Shown: positions 1-8,643 of the stretch, one piece after another
Layout: each line of letters begins with the position of its first letter
Numbering within the stretch: position 1 is the first letter of the stretch
Source of the DNA: Fidelibacterota bacterium
Lineage (GTDB): Bacteria; Fidelibacterota; Marinisomatia; Marinisomatales; JACNKV01
DNA length: 55,753 nt
Assembly (NCBI GenBank): GCA_014381855.1
Contig: JACNKV010000069.1
Location: 1 to 55,753, forward strand
Direction of reading: 5' to 3'
Position numbers and translations under genes: made by a program
Notes under the pieces: model-generated
Databases searched by the model: none
Told to the model about the DNA's origin: nothing
The model's input: only the letters and a program-made list of their open reading frames with translations

Positions 1-101
1 TTGGAGATAACAAGGCGAATATTTTCAGCATAGCCAGAAGCTACGGTTAAAAAAATATTCAACAACGTTATCGACCAAAATAGCAAGAATTGGTTGCACA
101 A
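1..101 (-). CDS. Possible 5' end of an exported protein (partial)
   Basis: A reading frame on the minus strand is open from a TTG codon at 101 to the window edge, 33 codons. Its translation has the shape of a signal peptide: a hydrophobic run (FLLFWSITLLNIFLTV) followed by ASGYA and then the charged stretch ENIRL, so cleavage after YA is likely. It lies 33 bases downstream of the smc stop on the same strand, so it could be co-transcribed with smc. There is no clear ribosome binding site, and an ATG in another frame just upstream runs into a stop after 27 codons. The function cannot be told from 33 residues. The call rests only on the signal-peptide pattern and the open frame. Confidence 0.35.
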   Translation of the reverse strand, partial: MCNQFLLFWSITLLNIFLTVASGYAENIRLVIS

Positions 102-134
102 ATTTCATGGTTGACATGACAGTATTCGTCTTAC

Positions 135-3100
135 CTACGATTCAAACTTAACCGAAACCAGTTTTGATACACCCTTTTTCTCCATGGTGACACCGTAGAG
201 ATAATCCGCGGCTTCCATGGTAAGTTTGTTGTGCGTGACAACTAGGAATTGCGTATCGTGAGCAAATTGCCGTAAAACACGTGTAAACTTTCGGATATTC
301 ACATCATCCAGCGGGGCATCCACTTCATCTAAAATACAGTACGGACTTGGTTTATATTGATAAATTGCAAAAAGCAGTGCAATGGCGGTCAACGATTTTT
401 CTCCGGCAGACAACATCCTCAGAGATTGGTTTCGCTTCCCGGGCGGCTGTGCATAAATAGCAATATCTGATTCCAGCGGATCTGGGTCTCCGACCAAAGC
501 CAATGATCCCTTCCCGCCTTCAAAAAAGAGTGCAAACAGCTTTTCATAATTAGTTTTGATTTGACTGAACGTATCAGAAAATTGTTTTCTTGCCACACGA
601 TCGATTTTTTGGATAGTCTCGCGTAAGTGTTCTTCCGATCCTGTCAAATCATTTCTCTGCGTAACAAGAATGTCGTATCGTTTGCTTTCCTCTTCATATT
701 CCACCTGCACGGCCATATTCACCGGCCCGATTTTTTCGAGGCCCCGTTCAACCCGCTGAATTGCCATTTCGAGCGTCTCTTCGTCTTTGTCTACCGACAT
801 ATTCTCCGGGATGGATGTTTGATACCGATCTTGAATTTTTTCACGAATCCAATCAATTTTCTGTTCGTACTCGGCAATCTGAATTTCGCATTGTTTTAAT
901 TCTTCGAGGATGGCTTCGCGGCTTTGCTGTTCTGAACGAATCAACGCCCTGATTTTTTCTATTTCTTCATAAGTATCGCTATAAACTTGCTTTTTCATTT
1001 CCAACACTGAACGATGGTGATGAATTTTACCACTGACTTTTTGCAGGGATTTTTCGGCATCTTCGATTTGAGTGCTCAGAGAAGTTTTTTCTTCCTCAAG
1101 TGAAGCGATCTCTTCTTCAATCGTTTTCTGACGGTCTTCCAATTCCACATTATTTTCTTTTGCTGTCCGTACTTTAAAAGCCAGATTATCACGTTTATTT
1201 TCAAGGTTCAATAATTCAATTCGTAAATTCTGAATCCTCTGATGAAATTCATCACGTTCTGCACGCAACTTTGTTAATGTCTCTTCAGATGTTTCTAAAT
1301 TCGTTTTGAGTTCTTCAAGTACACCTTCGGCTTTTTTAATTTTCGGGGTCATGTACTCTATGGACTCTGAGAGGTCACGTAGTGTTTTCTCGGTATTCAC
1401 TACATCTTTTTGAACGTCATCAATCGTCTCTAATGTTTGAGATTGACGGTAATGATTCCGAATAATTTCGGTTTTAATCTCCGATTCTTCATCAAGCAAT
1501 TCAGTCAGTTTTGTTGAAAGTGATTCAATCGATTCATTGCTCTTTATAATTTTATCATCTAACGCGATGATGTTTGCTTTCGATATCTTTGACTTTTCAT
1601 TTAAAGAAGAAATCTGACCTTCAAGTCTCTCAATTTTCTTCTTTCGTCCGACCACACCTTGATTGGAACGGCTGCGATTCTTTATTATGTAATCTCTGCC
1701 TGCAAATGTTCCTTGTAAATTCACTAAATTCCATTCGGCCAGTGTCGGATCAGCCAGTGCAGAATCCAAATCCTTCACCACCAATAAATTTCCTAACAGA
1801 CGTTCAGATAGGCTACGATATCTTTTCGCCGTTTGCACGAATTGATCTCCTCTGCCAATTACATTGCCCGATTTAGGAACGTTCTTTAGAGATTGAGTAT
1901 TAGCTTCTATCTCTTTTAACGGAATAACCATTAATCGACCGGCATTTTCTTTATGAACCCTATCGATTGTCGCTAACGCAGTTTTGCGATCTTTGGCTAT
2001 CAGACACTGTGCAAAGTCACCCAAACCTGCTTCGATGGCGGCTTGTGTGTCATCTTTGGTTTGAAAAACATCTGCCACCATTCCAAGTATTCCGGTGACA
2101 TCCTCATCATTTTCCAAAATGTAACGTGCGCCTTGAGGTAATCCTTCACCCGTGGCGACTAATTCTTTGTAAAATTGAGATTGTGATGTTAACCCTTCTA
2201 TTTTTGTTGCAATAGAGTTTTCCATCAACGATTCTTCGCGCCGTCTTTTTTGCCAATTGGATAGAAAATCTTCCTGATATCTCACATCTTCTTTCTGTTT
2301 CTCAACCGTATTTTGATACTCGCTTTTCTTTTTCTCAAGATGTTTTTGTTCTTCCGAATGATTTTTTTGAGCAGATTCAAGGTTAATGAGTTTGTTTTTC
2401 AGTTCACCAATCCGTGAGGTTTTTTCCTCAATCATGGATTCTGTACGTTTAAGTAATGAAACCTTATCTGCGAGTTGTCTTTGCTCTTCCCATCGATAGT
2501 TCTGAAGTTTTTCCAGATCGCTTTGAGCATTTTTATACGTTTCTTCTACGGTGTCAAACGCTTCTTTTTTTGATTTATAGTCGAGAATTTTCTTCTCAAT
2601 ATCAGGATCTAAGGATTCTATCTCATGTTCATGATCTTTTATAAGCGCACCTAATTGCGTCTGTTTGGATTCGTTACTTCTTTTTTCAATCGCTAAACGC
2701 TCGATGGTGGAATCTGCAGAACGTAATTTCTCGGCATTCACTAAACTGGTCTGTCTTAACGTATCGCGTTGTACTTCCAATTGACTTAAATCATCTTGTA
2801 ACCCTGATAATTCTTTTTCCTGGGATTTATACGCTTCATTCAAACGTTTAATTTCTGCATCATGAATGCTTTCTTTCGTCGATTTTGATTCGCGAATATT
2901 TATATATTCATTTATTTTCGTTTGAAGAGGTTTTGAGAGTTGAGTATACTTAATGGTTCTAAGATACGCTAACGATAAGTCGTAATCTTTCAAATCTTCT
3001 GTAAGTTTTGCATGACGTTTAAACCGTTTAAGTTGGAGATTTAGTCCATGTACTTTCGTTTCAACTTCGAGAATAATGTCTCCGATGCGCTCTAAATCTT

Positions 3101-3656
3101 GCCGAGTGGCTTCAAATTTGCGAAGAGCTGATTTTCTTTGGGATTTATATTTATTAATCCCGGCTGCTTCTTCGAACATACGTTTACGATCGTCGCCTGT
3201 TTCTGAGAGGATTTGTTCAATCATCTTAAGTTCAATCACAGAATACGCATCCGCACCCATTCCTGTATCGACAAATAGATCGTGGATGTCTTTCAATCGG
3301 CATGGAACGCGATTTAAATAGTACTCACTTTCACCGTTTCTGTACACACGGCGCCCGATTTCAATATCGTTATATTCTATAGGAAGTTTACCTTTATTAT
3401 TATGAACAGTGAGACTTACTTCACTAACGCTGAGTGGTTTTAATCCCTTGGCACCGTTAAAAATAACGTCTTCCATTTTCGCACTTCGCAGAATACTGTA
3501 TTTTTGTTCTCCAAGCACCCAGCGTATGGCATCAACGATGTTGGTCTTCCCGCATCCGTTGGGACCTACAATTGCAGTAATACCTTCCCCAAATGTTAAA
3601 TCTTCTTTGTTAAAGAAAGACTTAAATCCGTGAATTTTTAGATCGGAGATGTACAT
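135..3656 (-). CDS. smc: Chromosome segregation protein SMC
   Basis: SMC is the ATPase core of the condensin-like complex that organises and segregates the chromosome. The 1173-residue length is the normal size for bacterial SMC. It begins with the family N-terminus (MYISDLKIHGFKSF) and a Walker A motif GPNGCGKT near residues 32-39. Long charged coiled-coil arms follow (about 165-500 and 680-1000), separated by a globular hinge (about 515-670, around VTGILGMVADVF). The C-terminal head holds the ABC signature LSAGEKS near 1082 and the Walker B YCILDEVDAPLDD near 1106. All ATPase motifs are intact. The ScpA/ScpB partners are not in the window. The gene stands apart from its neighbours, with about 270 bases of spacer upstream. 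Confidence 0.97.
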   Translation of the reverse strand: MYISDLKIHGFKSFFNKEDLTFGEGITAIVGPNGCGKTNIVDAIRWVLGEQKYSILRSAKMEDVIFNGAKGLKPLSVSEVSLTVHNNKGKLPIEYNDIEIGRRVYRNGESEYYLNRVPCRLKDIHDLFVDTGMGADAYSVIELKMIEQILSETGDDRKRMFEEAAGINKYKSQRKSALRKFEATRQDLERIGDIILEVETKVHGLNLQLKRFKRHAKLTEDLKDYDLSLAYLRTIKYTQLSKPLQTKINEYINIRESKSTKESIHDAEIKRLNEAYKSQEKELSGLQDDLSQLEVQRDTLRQTSLVNAEKLRSADSTIERLAIEKRSNESKQTQLGALIKDHEHEIESLDPDIEKKILDYKSKKEAFDTVEETYKNAQSDLEKLQNYRWEEQRQLADKVSLLKRTESMIEEKTSRIGELKNKLINLESAQKNHSEEQKHLEKKKSEYQNTVEKQKEDVRYQEDFLSNWQKRRREESLMENSIATKIEGLTSQSQFYKELVATGEGLPQGARYILENDEDVTGILGMVADVFQTKDDTQAAIEAGLGDFAQCLIAKDRKTALATIDRVHKENAGRLMVIPLKEIEANTQSLKNVPKSGNVIGRGDQFVQTAKRYRSLSERLLGNLLVVKDLDSALADPTLAEWNLVNLQGTFAGRDYIIKNRSRSNQGVVGRKKKIERLEGQISSLNEKSKISKANIIALDDKIIKSNESIESLSTKLTELLDEESEIKTEIIRNHYRQSQTLETIDDVQKDVVNTEKTLRDLSESIEYMTPKIKKAEGVLEELKTNLETSEETLTKLRAERDEFHQRIQNLRIELLNLENKRDNLAFKVRTAKENNVELEDRQKTIEEEIASLEEEKTSLSTQIEDAEKSLQKVSGKIHHHRSVLEMKKQVYSDTYEEIEKIRALIRSEQQSREAILEELKQCEIQIAEYEQKIDWIREKIQDRYQTSIPENMSVDKDEETLEMAIQRVERGLEKIGPVNMAVQVEYEEESKRYDILVTQRNDLTGSEEHLRETIQKIDRVARKQFSDTFSQIKTNYEKLFALFFEGGKGSLALVGDPDPLESDIAIYAQPPGKRNQSLRMLSAGEKSLTAIALLFAIYQYKPSPYCILDEVDAPLDDVNIRKFTRVLRQFAHDTQFLVVTHNKLTMEAADYLYGVTMEKKGVSKLVSVKFES

Positions 3657-3930
3657 TTAGTTAAATTTTGCTCATAATCTGTCGGAAAGTTTACAATTAT
3701 TTTCATGTAGACACCATGAAATATTTATGCAGAAAAACCTCAATTTTTCTGAAACCGAGATACGTAACTCAACTTGCCTAAGTTGAAACAATAATATAGT
3801 CACATTACAATTTAGCAAATTGTGTTACGAAAAATACTGACACAGCAGAGGTGAGTTGAAAAAACAGAATAGTCAGGATCGTAGAGCGAAGAGTTATTTT
3901 ACTCTTGCCAATCTATTACTCCAATGTTTT
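3657..3930. other. Gene-free spacer between smc and the toxin-antitoxin pair
   Basis: No convincing gene in this 274-base spacer. It holds two weak inverted repeats: TCAACTT/AAGTTGA with a 4-base loop (3769-3786) and ACAATTT/AAATTGT with a 3-base loop (3807-3823). The smc promoter must lie here, since both flanking genes are on the minus strand. Neither hairpin has a T tract that would make it a clear terminator for the toxin gene. Confidence 0.5.
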
Positions 3931-4206
3931 TTACCTATAAACATCGTCATGACTGCCAATGTCAACGAGAATAATTGCTTTTTCAGTAAAGCGAATAATA
4001 AGTGTAATGCGGTATTCATATGTTAGACTGATGGCATGAAGTCCCTTTTTCTTACCACTCAAAGAATAAAGTTTTAATGAAGGATTCGTAGGATGTTTCC
4101 TCAATATTTCGATAATAGATCGAAATCTGTTTTTTAATTCTGGATGAATTTTAAAAAACTTTTTTGCATTCCGTCTAAATGCAGCCGGTGTTTGAATGGA
4201 ATGCAA
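3931..4206 (-). CDS. RelE/YafQ-type toxin (mRNA interferase)
   Basis: A 91-residue protein with the RelE/ParE-fold pattern: a basic N-terminal helix (FRRNAKKFFKIHPEL), a second basic helix, LKLYSLSGKKKG and YEYRITLIIRF, then the family ending VDIGSHDDVYR. Toxins of this family cleave mRNA, usually on the ribosome, when freed from their antitoxin. The only available start is a TTG at 4204-4206, which directly follows the antitoxin TAA without a gap, so translation is probably coupled to the antitoxin. The frame has no internal ATG. A TTG start would also keep toxin output below antitoxin output. The alternative is a ParE-type gyrase poison; the SHDDVY ending favours RelE/YafQ. Confidence 0.85.
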   Translation of the reverse strand: MHSIQTPAAFRRNAKKFFKIHPELKNRFRSIIEILRKHPTNPSLKLYSLSGKKKGLHAISLTYEYRITLIIRFTEKAIILVDIGSHDDVYR

Positions 4207-4476
4207 TTAATCTTGTTCAGATTCAATAGCAGCCATCAAATCATCTACCGTATCATGAGATGCCAATTCACCCCTATCTATCTCATTCAAAGCAGTGTTC
4301 AGTCGCGTTTCATAAGCAGTCTCTATTTCAGAAATTAATTCTGTATAGCTTTCCTCATCCATGACTACATATTTAGGTTTGTTGTTTTTTATCACGTGAA
4401 CAGGCCCTATTTTGAGTTTCTCATCTACGGCGGATATTCCACGGCGTTTTATTTCTTGGGCGGTTATTGTTTTCAT
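4207..4476 (-). CDS. Phd/YefM-type antitoxin
   Basis: An 89-residue protein beginning MKTITAQEIKRRGISAVDE, the usual opening of Phd/YefM antitoxins that pair with RelE-type toxins. The first half (residues 1-50, with GPVHVIKNNKPKYVVMDEESY) is the dimerising DNA-binding part. The acidic C-terminal half (ALNEIDRGELASHDTVDDLMAAIESEQD) would wrap and neutralise the toxin. It precedes the toxin gene with no gap, in the standard antitoxin-first order. A perfect inverted repeat starts 16 bases upstream of its start codon and is the probable binding site for autoregulation. Confidence 0.86.
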   Translation of the reverse strand: MKTITAQEIKRRGISAVDEKLKIGPVHVIKNNKPKYVVMDEESYTELISEIETAYETRLNTALNEIDRGELASHDTVDDLMAAIESEQD

Positions 4477-4492
4477 ATTTAGCTCATTATAC

Positions 4493-4522
4493 AGTATTAT
4501 AATTAGTATATATTATAATACT
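4493..4522 (-). promoter_or_regulatory. Palindromic operator of the toxin-antitoxin operon
   Basis: Perfect inverted repeat AGTATTATAAT - 8 bases - ATTATAATACT, 11 bases per arm, 16 bases upstream of the antitoxin ATG. It is very AT-rich and contains TATAAT-like elements, so it probably overlaps the -10 region. Position and symmetry fit autoregulation by the Phd/YefM-type antitoxin; that role is inferred. Confidence 0.7.
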
Positions 4523-4598
4523 ACACACGGTATTTATACTTAATCTTCAAACATCAACTTCCGCAAAAGTGATAACCATAAACTGCAAACCGTTTTTT

Positions 4599-4943
4599 CT
4601 AACCTGGTGGCCAGGTCATCTTTCGACCACCCAGCAAATGTAAATGAATATGATATACTTCTTGTCCGCCATCGGAGTTACAGTTGAAGACAGTACGGTA
4701 ACCTTCTTCAGAGATATTTTCATCATCAGCCAATAATTTAGCTGTCATCAGCATTTCGCCTACCAGCGCTTGGTGGTTTTCCTTTAAGTCATTTAGCGTG
4801 AAAATATGCTCTTTGGGGATAATCAAAATGTGCGTAGGTGCTTGCGGATTAATATCTCTGAATGCCAGAATATTATCATTTTCAAAAACAATATCTGATA
4901 GTATTTCTTTTTCAACGATTTTGCAAAATAGACAGTTGGTCAT
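4599..4943 (-). CDS. HIT family purine nucleotide phosphoramidase
   Basis: A 114-residue protein of the HINT branch of the histidine-triad family, which hydrolyses adenosine phosphoramidates and related AMP-linked compounds. It begins MTNCLFCKIVEKEI with the zinc-type CxxC of bacterial HINT proteins. It has the typical central NPQAPTHILIIPKEHI and the catalytic triad HIHLH at residues 98-102, followed by GGRKMTWPPG. The length is normal and all motifs are present. A clear ribosome binding site (AGGAG) lies just upstream. It is the last gene of the minus-strand housekeeping run, 21 bases after rsmE. Confidence 0.95.
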   Translation of the reverse strand: MTNCLFCKIVEKEILSDIVFENDNILAFRDINPQAPTHILIIPKEHIFTLNDLKENHQALVGEMLMTAKLLADDENISEEGYRTVFNCNSDGGQEVYHIHLHLLGGRKMTWPPG

Positions 4944-4964
4944 TGCATTCTCCTTTTTGTAGCA

Positions 4965-5687
4965 TTATGTATTTATCAATTCATTTATGATAGTCAAAAC
5001 GGAAACAACAGCAGTTTCAGAACGTAACCGGCGAGAGCCTAAAGAAATGAAGTCAATCTCCTCATCTCTCATCATACGATGTTCACGCACGGAGAAATCT
5101 CCTTCCGGTCCGATAATAACGCTGACAGATTGTGAGGACGTAAATGATTTCTTTTTATTCAAAGCATTGATTGAAACATTACTGTCAAGTGTGCAAGCCA
5201 ACCGTCGTGTTCCGTCCGTATTTTGTAACCACTCTTTCATCGTGATTGGTTCAGCGATTTCGGGAATGCGGCTACGGGCACATTGTTTTGTAGCAGATGC
5301 GACAATTTTTTTCATCCGATCGGTATTTAGATTCCGTTTGATGCAACGATCCAACACTAACGGAATGATTGAATGCACACCCATTTCGGTTGCTTTTTCG
5401 ATCGCTAATTTCATACGGTCACCCTTAAGTATTGCCAACGCTAAATGCATCGGTACCATATTTTCACCATACCCCGGAAACGTACGCAATACATGTCCGC
5501 TCACCCGTTTATTTTCAATAGAACCTATTATTGCCGAATAGGCGGTTCCTATACCATTCAAAAGCCATATTTCAGTTCCGATATCTTTCCGCAACACATG
5601 TATCAGATGATGAGATTCTTCCGCATCAAGAGTAAAGTTAGTCCCAATTACTTTTTCAGGTTTTATATAAAAAAATAATCTATCCAT
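4965..5687 (-). CDS. rsmE: 16S rRNA m3U1498 methyltransferase RsmE
   Basis: RsmE is a SPOUT methyltransferase that methylates N3 of U1498 in 16S rRNA. The 240-residue protein has the N-terminal PUA-like part (SHHLIHVLRKDIGTEIWLLNG) and the RsmE-type central block LAILKGDRMKLAIEKATEMGV. It ends with the SAM-binding knot, seen as IIGPEGDFS near 191-199 and LGSRRLRSETA near 216-226. The length is normal. It starts 2 bases after the stop of the upstream beta-barrel-like gene, so the two are co-transcribed. Confidence 0.95.
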   Translation of the reverse strand: MDRLFFYIKPEKVIGTNFTLDAEESHHLIHVLRKDIGTEIWLLNGIGTAYSAIIGSIENKRVSGHVLRTFPGYGENMVPMHLALAILKGDRMKLAIEKATEMGVHSIIPLVLDRCIKRNLNTDRMKKIVASATKQCARSRIPEIAEPITMKEWLQNTDGTRRLACTLDSNVSINALNKKKSFTSSQSVSVIIGPEGDFSVREHRMMRDEEIDFISLGSRRLRSETAVVSVLTIINELINT

Positions 5688-5689
5688 CG

Positions 5690-6295
5690 TTATTTTTGGC
5701 GATTAAAAAGAATTTGAACTACTGCTCCATGGTAGGTTGTTTTTCCGTCGATTTCTCTAAACATGGGTAAAATATCTATTCCGGCACGAATGGTAATAGT
5801 TGACTGGTTTGGGAACCAAAATAGTACTCCACCGCCGATGTACCCTCCGGCACTTAAATACGAAGGTGCTTGTTTCCAGCGACTGAAAAAACCTTCCACA
5901 GATTCATCGCCATCCATCACAAATACTGCCCCGGCCATGGTTTCAACAAACGGAATAAAATTATTGTCAATTTTCTCATGAAAGAGCGATTTCCTAATCC
6001 CTGCAAACATCGGGAAAAAGATTAAACTCTGCTCATTAAATGAATAGGTACCCCCATATTGAGACTGAAGAGAGAACTCATGCTCTCCTTTAATATCATA
6101 AAACCGTATATCTGCAATCCATGAAAATGTCTCCGTCTTTTCAAATAGTGCATTCACGCCTATACCCCAACTGCTTGTGCCTGTTGTTAATCCGTAGGAA
6201 AACGAAGGCTTCGCTTCTATAAACGGACTTAGGGCGAACATGACTAACAATGTATAATGCAATGAATGCTTAACGTATTTATTCATAAGTGTCAT
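5690..6295 (-). CDS. Outer-membrane beta-barrel-like protein, unknown function
   Basis: A 201-residue protein with an N-terminal signal peptide (hydrophobic HYTLLVMFALSPFIEA) followed by alternating polar/aromatic strands rich in glycine. The pattern (FSYGLTTGTSSWGIGVNALFEKT, SAGGYIGGGVLFWF) and the ending VQILFNRQK are typical of small 8-strand outer-membrane barrels. No specific family is recognised. The ATG at 6293-6295 overlaps the stop of the upstream oxidoreductase as ATGA. A second ATG nine bases later (MNKYVKH) is also possible and gives a more normal signal peptide. Confidence 0.7.
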   Translation of the reverse strand: MTLMNKYVKHSLHYTLLVMFALSPFIEAKPSFSYGLTTGTSSWGIGVNALFEKTETFSWIADIRFYDIKGEHEFSLQSQYGGTYSFNEQSLIFFPMFAGIRKSLFHEKIDNNFIPFVETMAGAVFVMDGDESVEGFFSRWKQAPSYLSAGGYIGGGVLFWFPNQSTITIRAGIDILPMFREIDGKTTYHGAVVQILFNRQK

Positions 6296-7314
6296 GGGAT
6301 TAGGGCAACCTTCCCAATTTGTTTATTTTGCTCTAAATACGTATGTGCTTTCTTAATATCTTTCATTGGAAAAGTTCGATCGACAAGCGGACGGATTTTT
6401 TTCTTTTTTAATAGGTCTAATGCTTCATCCATCGCCGCTGCATCACCCATTGTTGACCCTAAAATAGACTGTTGTTTATAAAATAAATGCCGAATATCTA
6501 AATTAACTTTTGGCCCGGTTGTCGCTCCGCAGGTTACCAGCCGACCTCCTTTCCCTAAAATATTCATGCTTGTTCTCCATGTTAATGCACCAACATGTTC
6601 CATCACAACATCTACTCCGCGTCCGTTTGTCTTTTCCATAATCCACTTAACAATATCTGTTTTTGTATAATTCACGACTTCATCAGCGCCCAATTCCTTC
6701 GCCACGGATGATTTCTTCTCACTCCCTGTTGCCGTGTAAACGATAGCTCCTCTTGCTTTTGCAATTTGGATCCCTATACTGCCGACCCCTGAAGTTCCAC
6801 CCCATATAAACACGGCTTCTCCACGTTGAATTTTTGCTCGCCGGACAAGCATTGCCAACGCAGTTTGAGCTACCAACGAAAATGCAGATGCTTCCACAAA
6901 ATCTAAATGGTCCGGAATAGATCGAATGTGAGTTTCATCTACAGCCATATATTCGCACTGTGTTCCATCTTGGTTTTCTCCAAATATTCCCCAAGCATCG
7001 CAATAATTTTCTTTTCCCTGCTGACAAAAATGACACACACCGCAATACGTCAACGGTTGTATCATGACACGATCTCCCGGATGAAAAGATGTAACCTTTG
7101 ATCCGACGTCTACAACACACCCTGCGCCATCACTTCCTAAAATACACGGCAGAGGTACTCCAGGTATCCCTTTGCGCACCCATAAATCCAAATGATTCAT
7201 CGCTGCGGCACGAATCTTTACTAAAACTTGGTCATCTCGTATTGTTGGTGTGGGAATGTCGTCATACTTGAGGACATCCACCCCACCATGCTTATGAATA
7301 CGTACCGCTTTCAT
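6292..7314 (-). CDS. Zinc-type alcohol dehydrogenase / quinone oxidoreductase (MDR family)
   Basis: A 340-residue medium-chain dehydrogenase/reductase. It has the GroES-like N-terminal domain, and the structural zinc cysteines are at 91, 94, 97 and 105 (CGVCHFCQQGKENYC). The Rossmann nucleotide site GGTSGVGSIGIQIAKARGA lies near residue 172. The usual catalytic-zinc cysteine near residue 40 is replaced by Asn (AAAMNHLDLWVRKG), a pattern seen in quinone-oxidoreductase-like members. NAD(P)H-dependent reduction of a carbonyl or enone is likely, with the substrate unknown. The gene sits 9 bases after the small 57-aa gene and overlaps the next gene by 4 bases. Confidence 0.88.
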   Translation of the reverse strand: MKAVRIHKHGGVDVLKYDDIPTPTIRDDQVLVKIRAAAMNHLDLWVRKGIPGVPLPCILGSDGAGCVVDVGSKVTSFHPGDRVMIQPLTYCGVCHFCQQGKENYCDAWGIFGENQDGTQCEYMAVDETHIRSIPDHLDFVEASAFSLVAQTALAMLVRRAKIQRGEAVFIWGGTSGVGSIGIQIAKARGAIVYTATGSEKKSSVAKELGADEVVNYTKTDIVKWIMEKTNGRGVDVVMEHVGALTWRTSMNILGKGGRLVTCGATTGPKVNLDIRHLFYKQQSILGSTMGDAAAMDEALDLLKKKKIRPLVDRTFPMKDIKKAHTYLEQNKQIGKVALIP

Positions 7315-7323
7315 CCGTCGTTT

Positions 7324-7497
7324 TTACTCGTCAATGTCCGTGTACGTGGCGTCTTTGATGTCGAATTTTGACAAATCCTTGGAAGGGTTTTTATCCTTTG
7401 GTGTTTTTGGCTTGGTAAATGATGTCAGATGATCAAACGTTTTCCAAACTTTCCATCCAAAATAGATAAAAACGCTGAGTAAAATATATTTAAACAT
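7324..7497 (-). CDS. Small 57-aa single-pass membrane protein, conserved-looking
   Basis: A short gene with ATG at 7495-7497 and TAA at 7324-7326. The protein opens with one membrane helix (MFKYILLSVFIYFGWKVW), has a lysine/proline-rich linker (TKPKTPKDKNPSK) and ends with the acidic segment FDIKDATYTDIDE. The start lies 1 base after the stop of the deoxynucleoside kinase gene and its stop lies 9 bases before the oxidoreductase start, so it fits tightly in the operon. No function is recognised. The short acidic DATY tail could be a docking site for a cytoplasmic partner. Confidence 0.75.
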   Translation of the reverse strand: MFKYILLSVFIYFGWKVWKTFDHLTSFTKPKTPKDKNPSKDLSKFDIKDATYTDIDE

Positions 7498-7498
7498 A

Positions 7499-8140
7499 TT
7501 AGGAAATACTCGACGGATTAAAGAATTTTGTTCCTGACACCGGCTGTCTAATCACATTAATCACTTCCTCAAGGTCCTTTGGATTATTGACAAAATCGAT
7601 ATTATTCGTATTGATGATGACGAGGGGCGTGTCTTGATACGGAAAGAAATACTCTGAATAAACTTGGTTCAGTGCATTAATGTAATCGTATGACATATCC
7701 CGTTCGAATGATCGACCCCGTTTAGCAATATGTTTCATCAATGTATCCGTGTCAGCCTGCAGATAAATGACAAGATCGGGTTTGATGACATTTCTTTCCA
7801 ATAGATTAGCAACTGTATCATACAGGTTAATTTCTTTTTCATTGAGATTGAGCGAAGCAAATAACCTGTCTTTAACGAACATATAGTCCGTTACCAGTAG
7901 ATTATGAAACATGTCCACCTGGCGTAAATCCTGTTGCTGTTGGTATCGCTGAAGTAGAAAAAAGAGTTGGGTCTGGAAGGCAAATCTCTCGGGATCGTTA
8001 TAAAAATCTGCCAAGAAGGGATTTTCTTCAAATTCCTCCAGAACAAGCCGTGCGCTTAGGTGTTCAGCCAATAACCTGGCCAAACTGGTTTTACCGACAC
8101 CGATAGGCCCTTCGATTGCAATGTAGTACAAATTTCTCAT
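7499..8140 (-). CDS. Deoxynucleoside kinase
   Basis: A 213-residue P-loop kinase of the deoxyadenosine/deoxyguanosine kinase family, which phosphorylates salvaged deoxynucleosides. The P-loop GPIGVGKTS is at residues 11-19. The family segments LVLEEFEENPFL, FAFQTQLFFLLQRYQQ (substrate pocket) and a lid-region RGRSFERDMSYDYINALNQVY are present. It overlaps the end of folK by 4 bases. The placement after folB and folK is common in FCB bacteria. Confidence 0.92.
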   Translation of the reverse strand: MRNLYYIAIEGPIGVGKTSLARLLAEHLSARLVLEEFEENPFLADFYNDPERFAFQTQLFFLLQRYQQQQDLRQVDMFHNLLVTDYMFVKDRLFASLNLNEKEINLYDTVANLLERNVIKPDLVIYLQADTDTLMKHIAKRGRSFERDMSYDYINALNQVYSEYFFPYQDTPLVIINTNNIDFVNNPKDLEEVINVIRQPVSGTKFFNPSSIS

Positions 8141-8643
8141 GCTTGGGATTCAATTCTATGTTTTTTAATGATAGATTGGTCAGGACAATGGTTCAACAAT
8201 TCTGATACTGTCCTGTTGAAAATCGGAATTAAAACGTCCGGGGCAATTTCGTTAAATGGAACCAGGACAAATTTTCGATACGGAAGTTGCGGATGTGGTA
8301 GCGTCAGTTCATCCGTTTCAATCACAGAGTTTCCGTGAAGTAGAATATCTATATCGATGATTCTGGGTTCATTTTTTTCACGTTCAACCGAACGGCCTAA
8401 CATCGATTCAATATGTTGAATCGCATCTAAAAGCTGAAAGGGTTTAAAATCAGTCGTTAACTGAATGACCGTATTTAAAAAGTGCGGTTGGTCTGTGTTG
8501 ATCAACGGCGGCGTATCATAATAGGAAGCACTGCGAACGTCCATGATTTCAGGATAGGTTTCTAAAGCGGTAATCGCTTCGGCAAGATTGGCTTCTCTGT
8601 CTCCCAAATTTGACCCTAACGATAGGAAAACCAACTCAGACAT
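8137..8643 (-). CDS. folK: 2-amino-4-hydroxy-6-hydroxymethyldihydropteridine pyrophosphokinase (HPPK)
   Basis: FolK transfers pyrophosphate from ATP to 6-hydroxymethyl-dihydropterin in folate synthesis. The protein of 168 residues opens MSELVFLSLGSNLGDREANL and holds the HPPK signatures QPHFLNTV, LLDAIQHIESMLGR, EPRIIDIDILL and LTLPHPQLPYRKFVLVP. A longer frame upstream is open, but ATG at 8641-8643 gives the family N-terminus and overlaps the folB stop by 8 bases, so it was chosen. The extra upstream residues would simply be folB sequence in another frame. The next gene, the deoxynucleoside kinase, overlaps by 4 bases. Confidence 0.95.
   Translation of the reverse strand: MSELVFLSLGSNLGDREANLAEAITALETYPEIMDVRSASYYDTPPLINTDQPHFLNTVIQLTTDFKPFQLLDAIQHIESMLGRSVEREKNEPRIIDIDILLHGNSVIETDELTLPHPQLPYRKFVLVPFNEIAPDVLIPIFNRTVSELLNHCPDQSIIKKHRIESQA

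Noticed and set aside
3769..3823. Two small inverted repeats upstream of smc as a terminator or operator
   Set aside because: Short arms, no T tract and no repetition in the window; chance pairing cannot be excluded.
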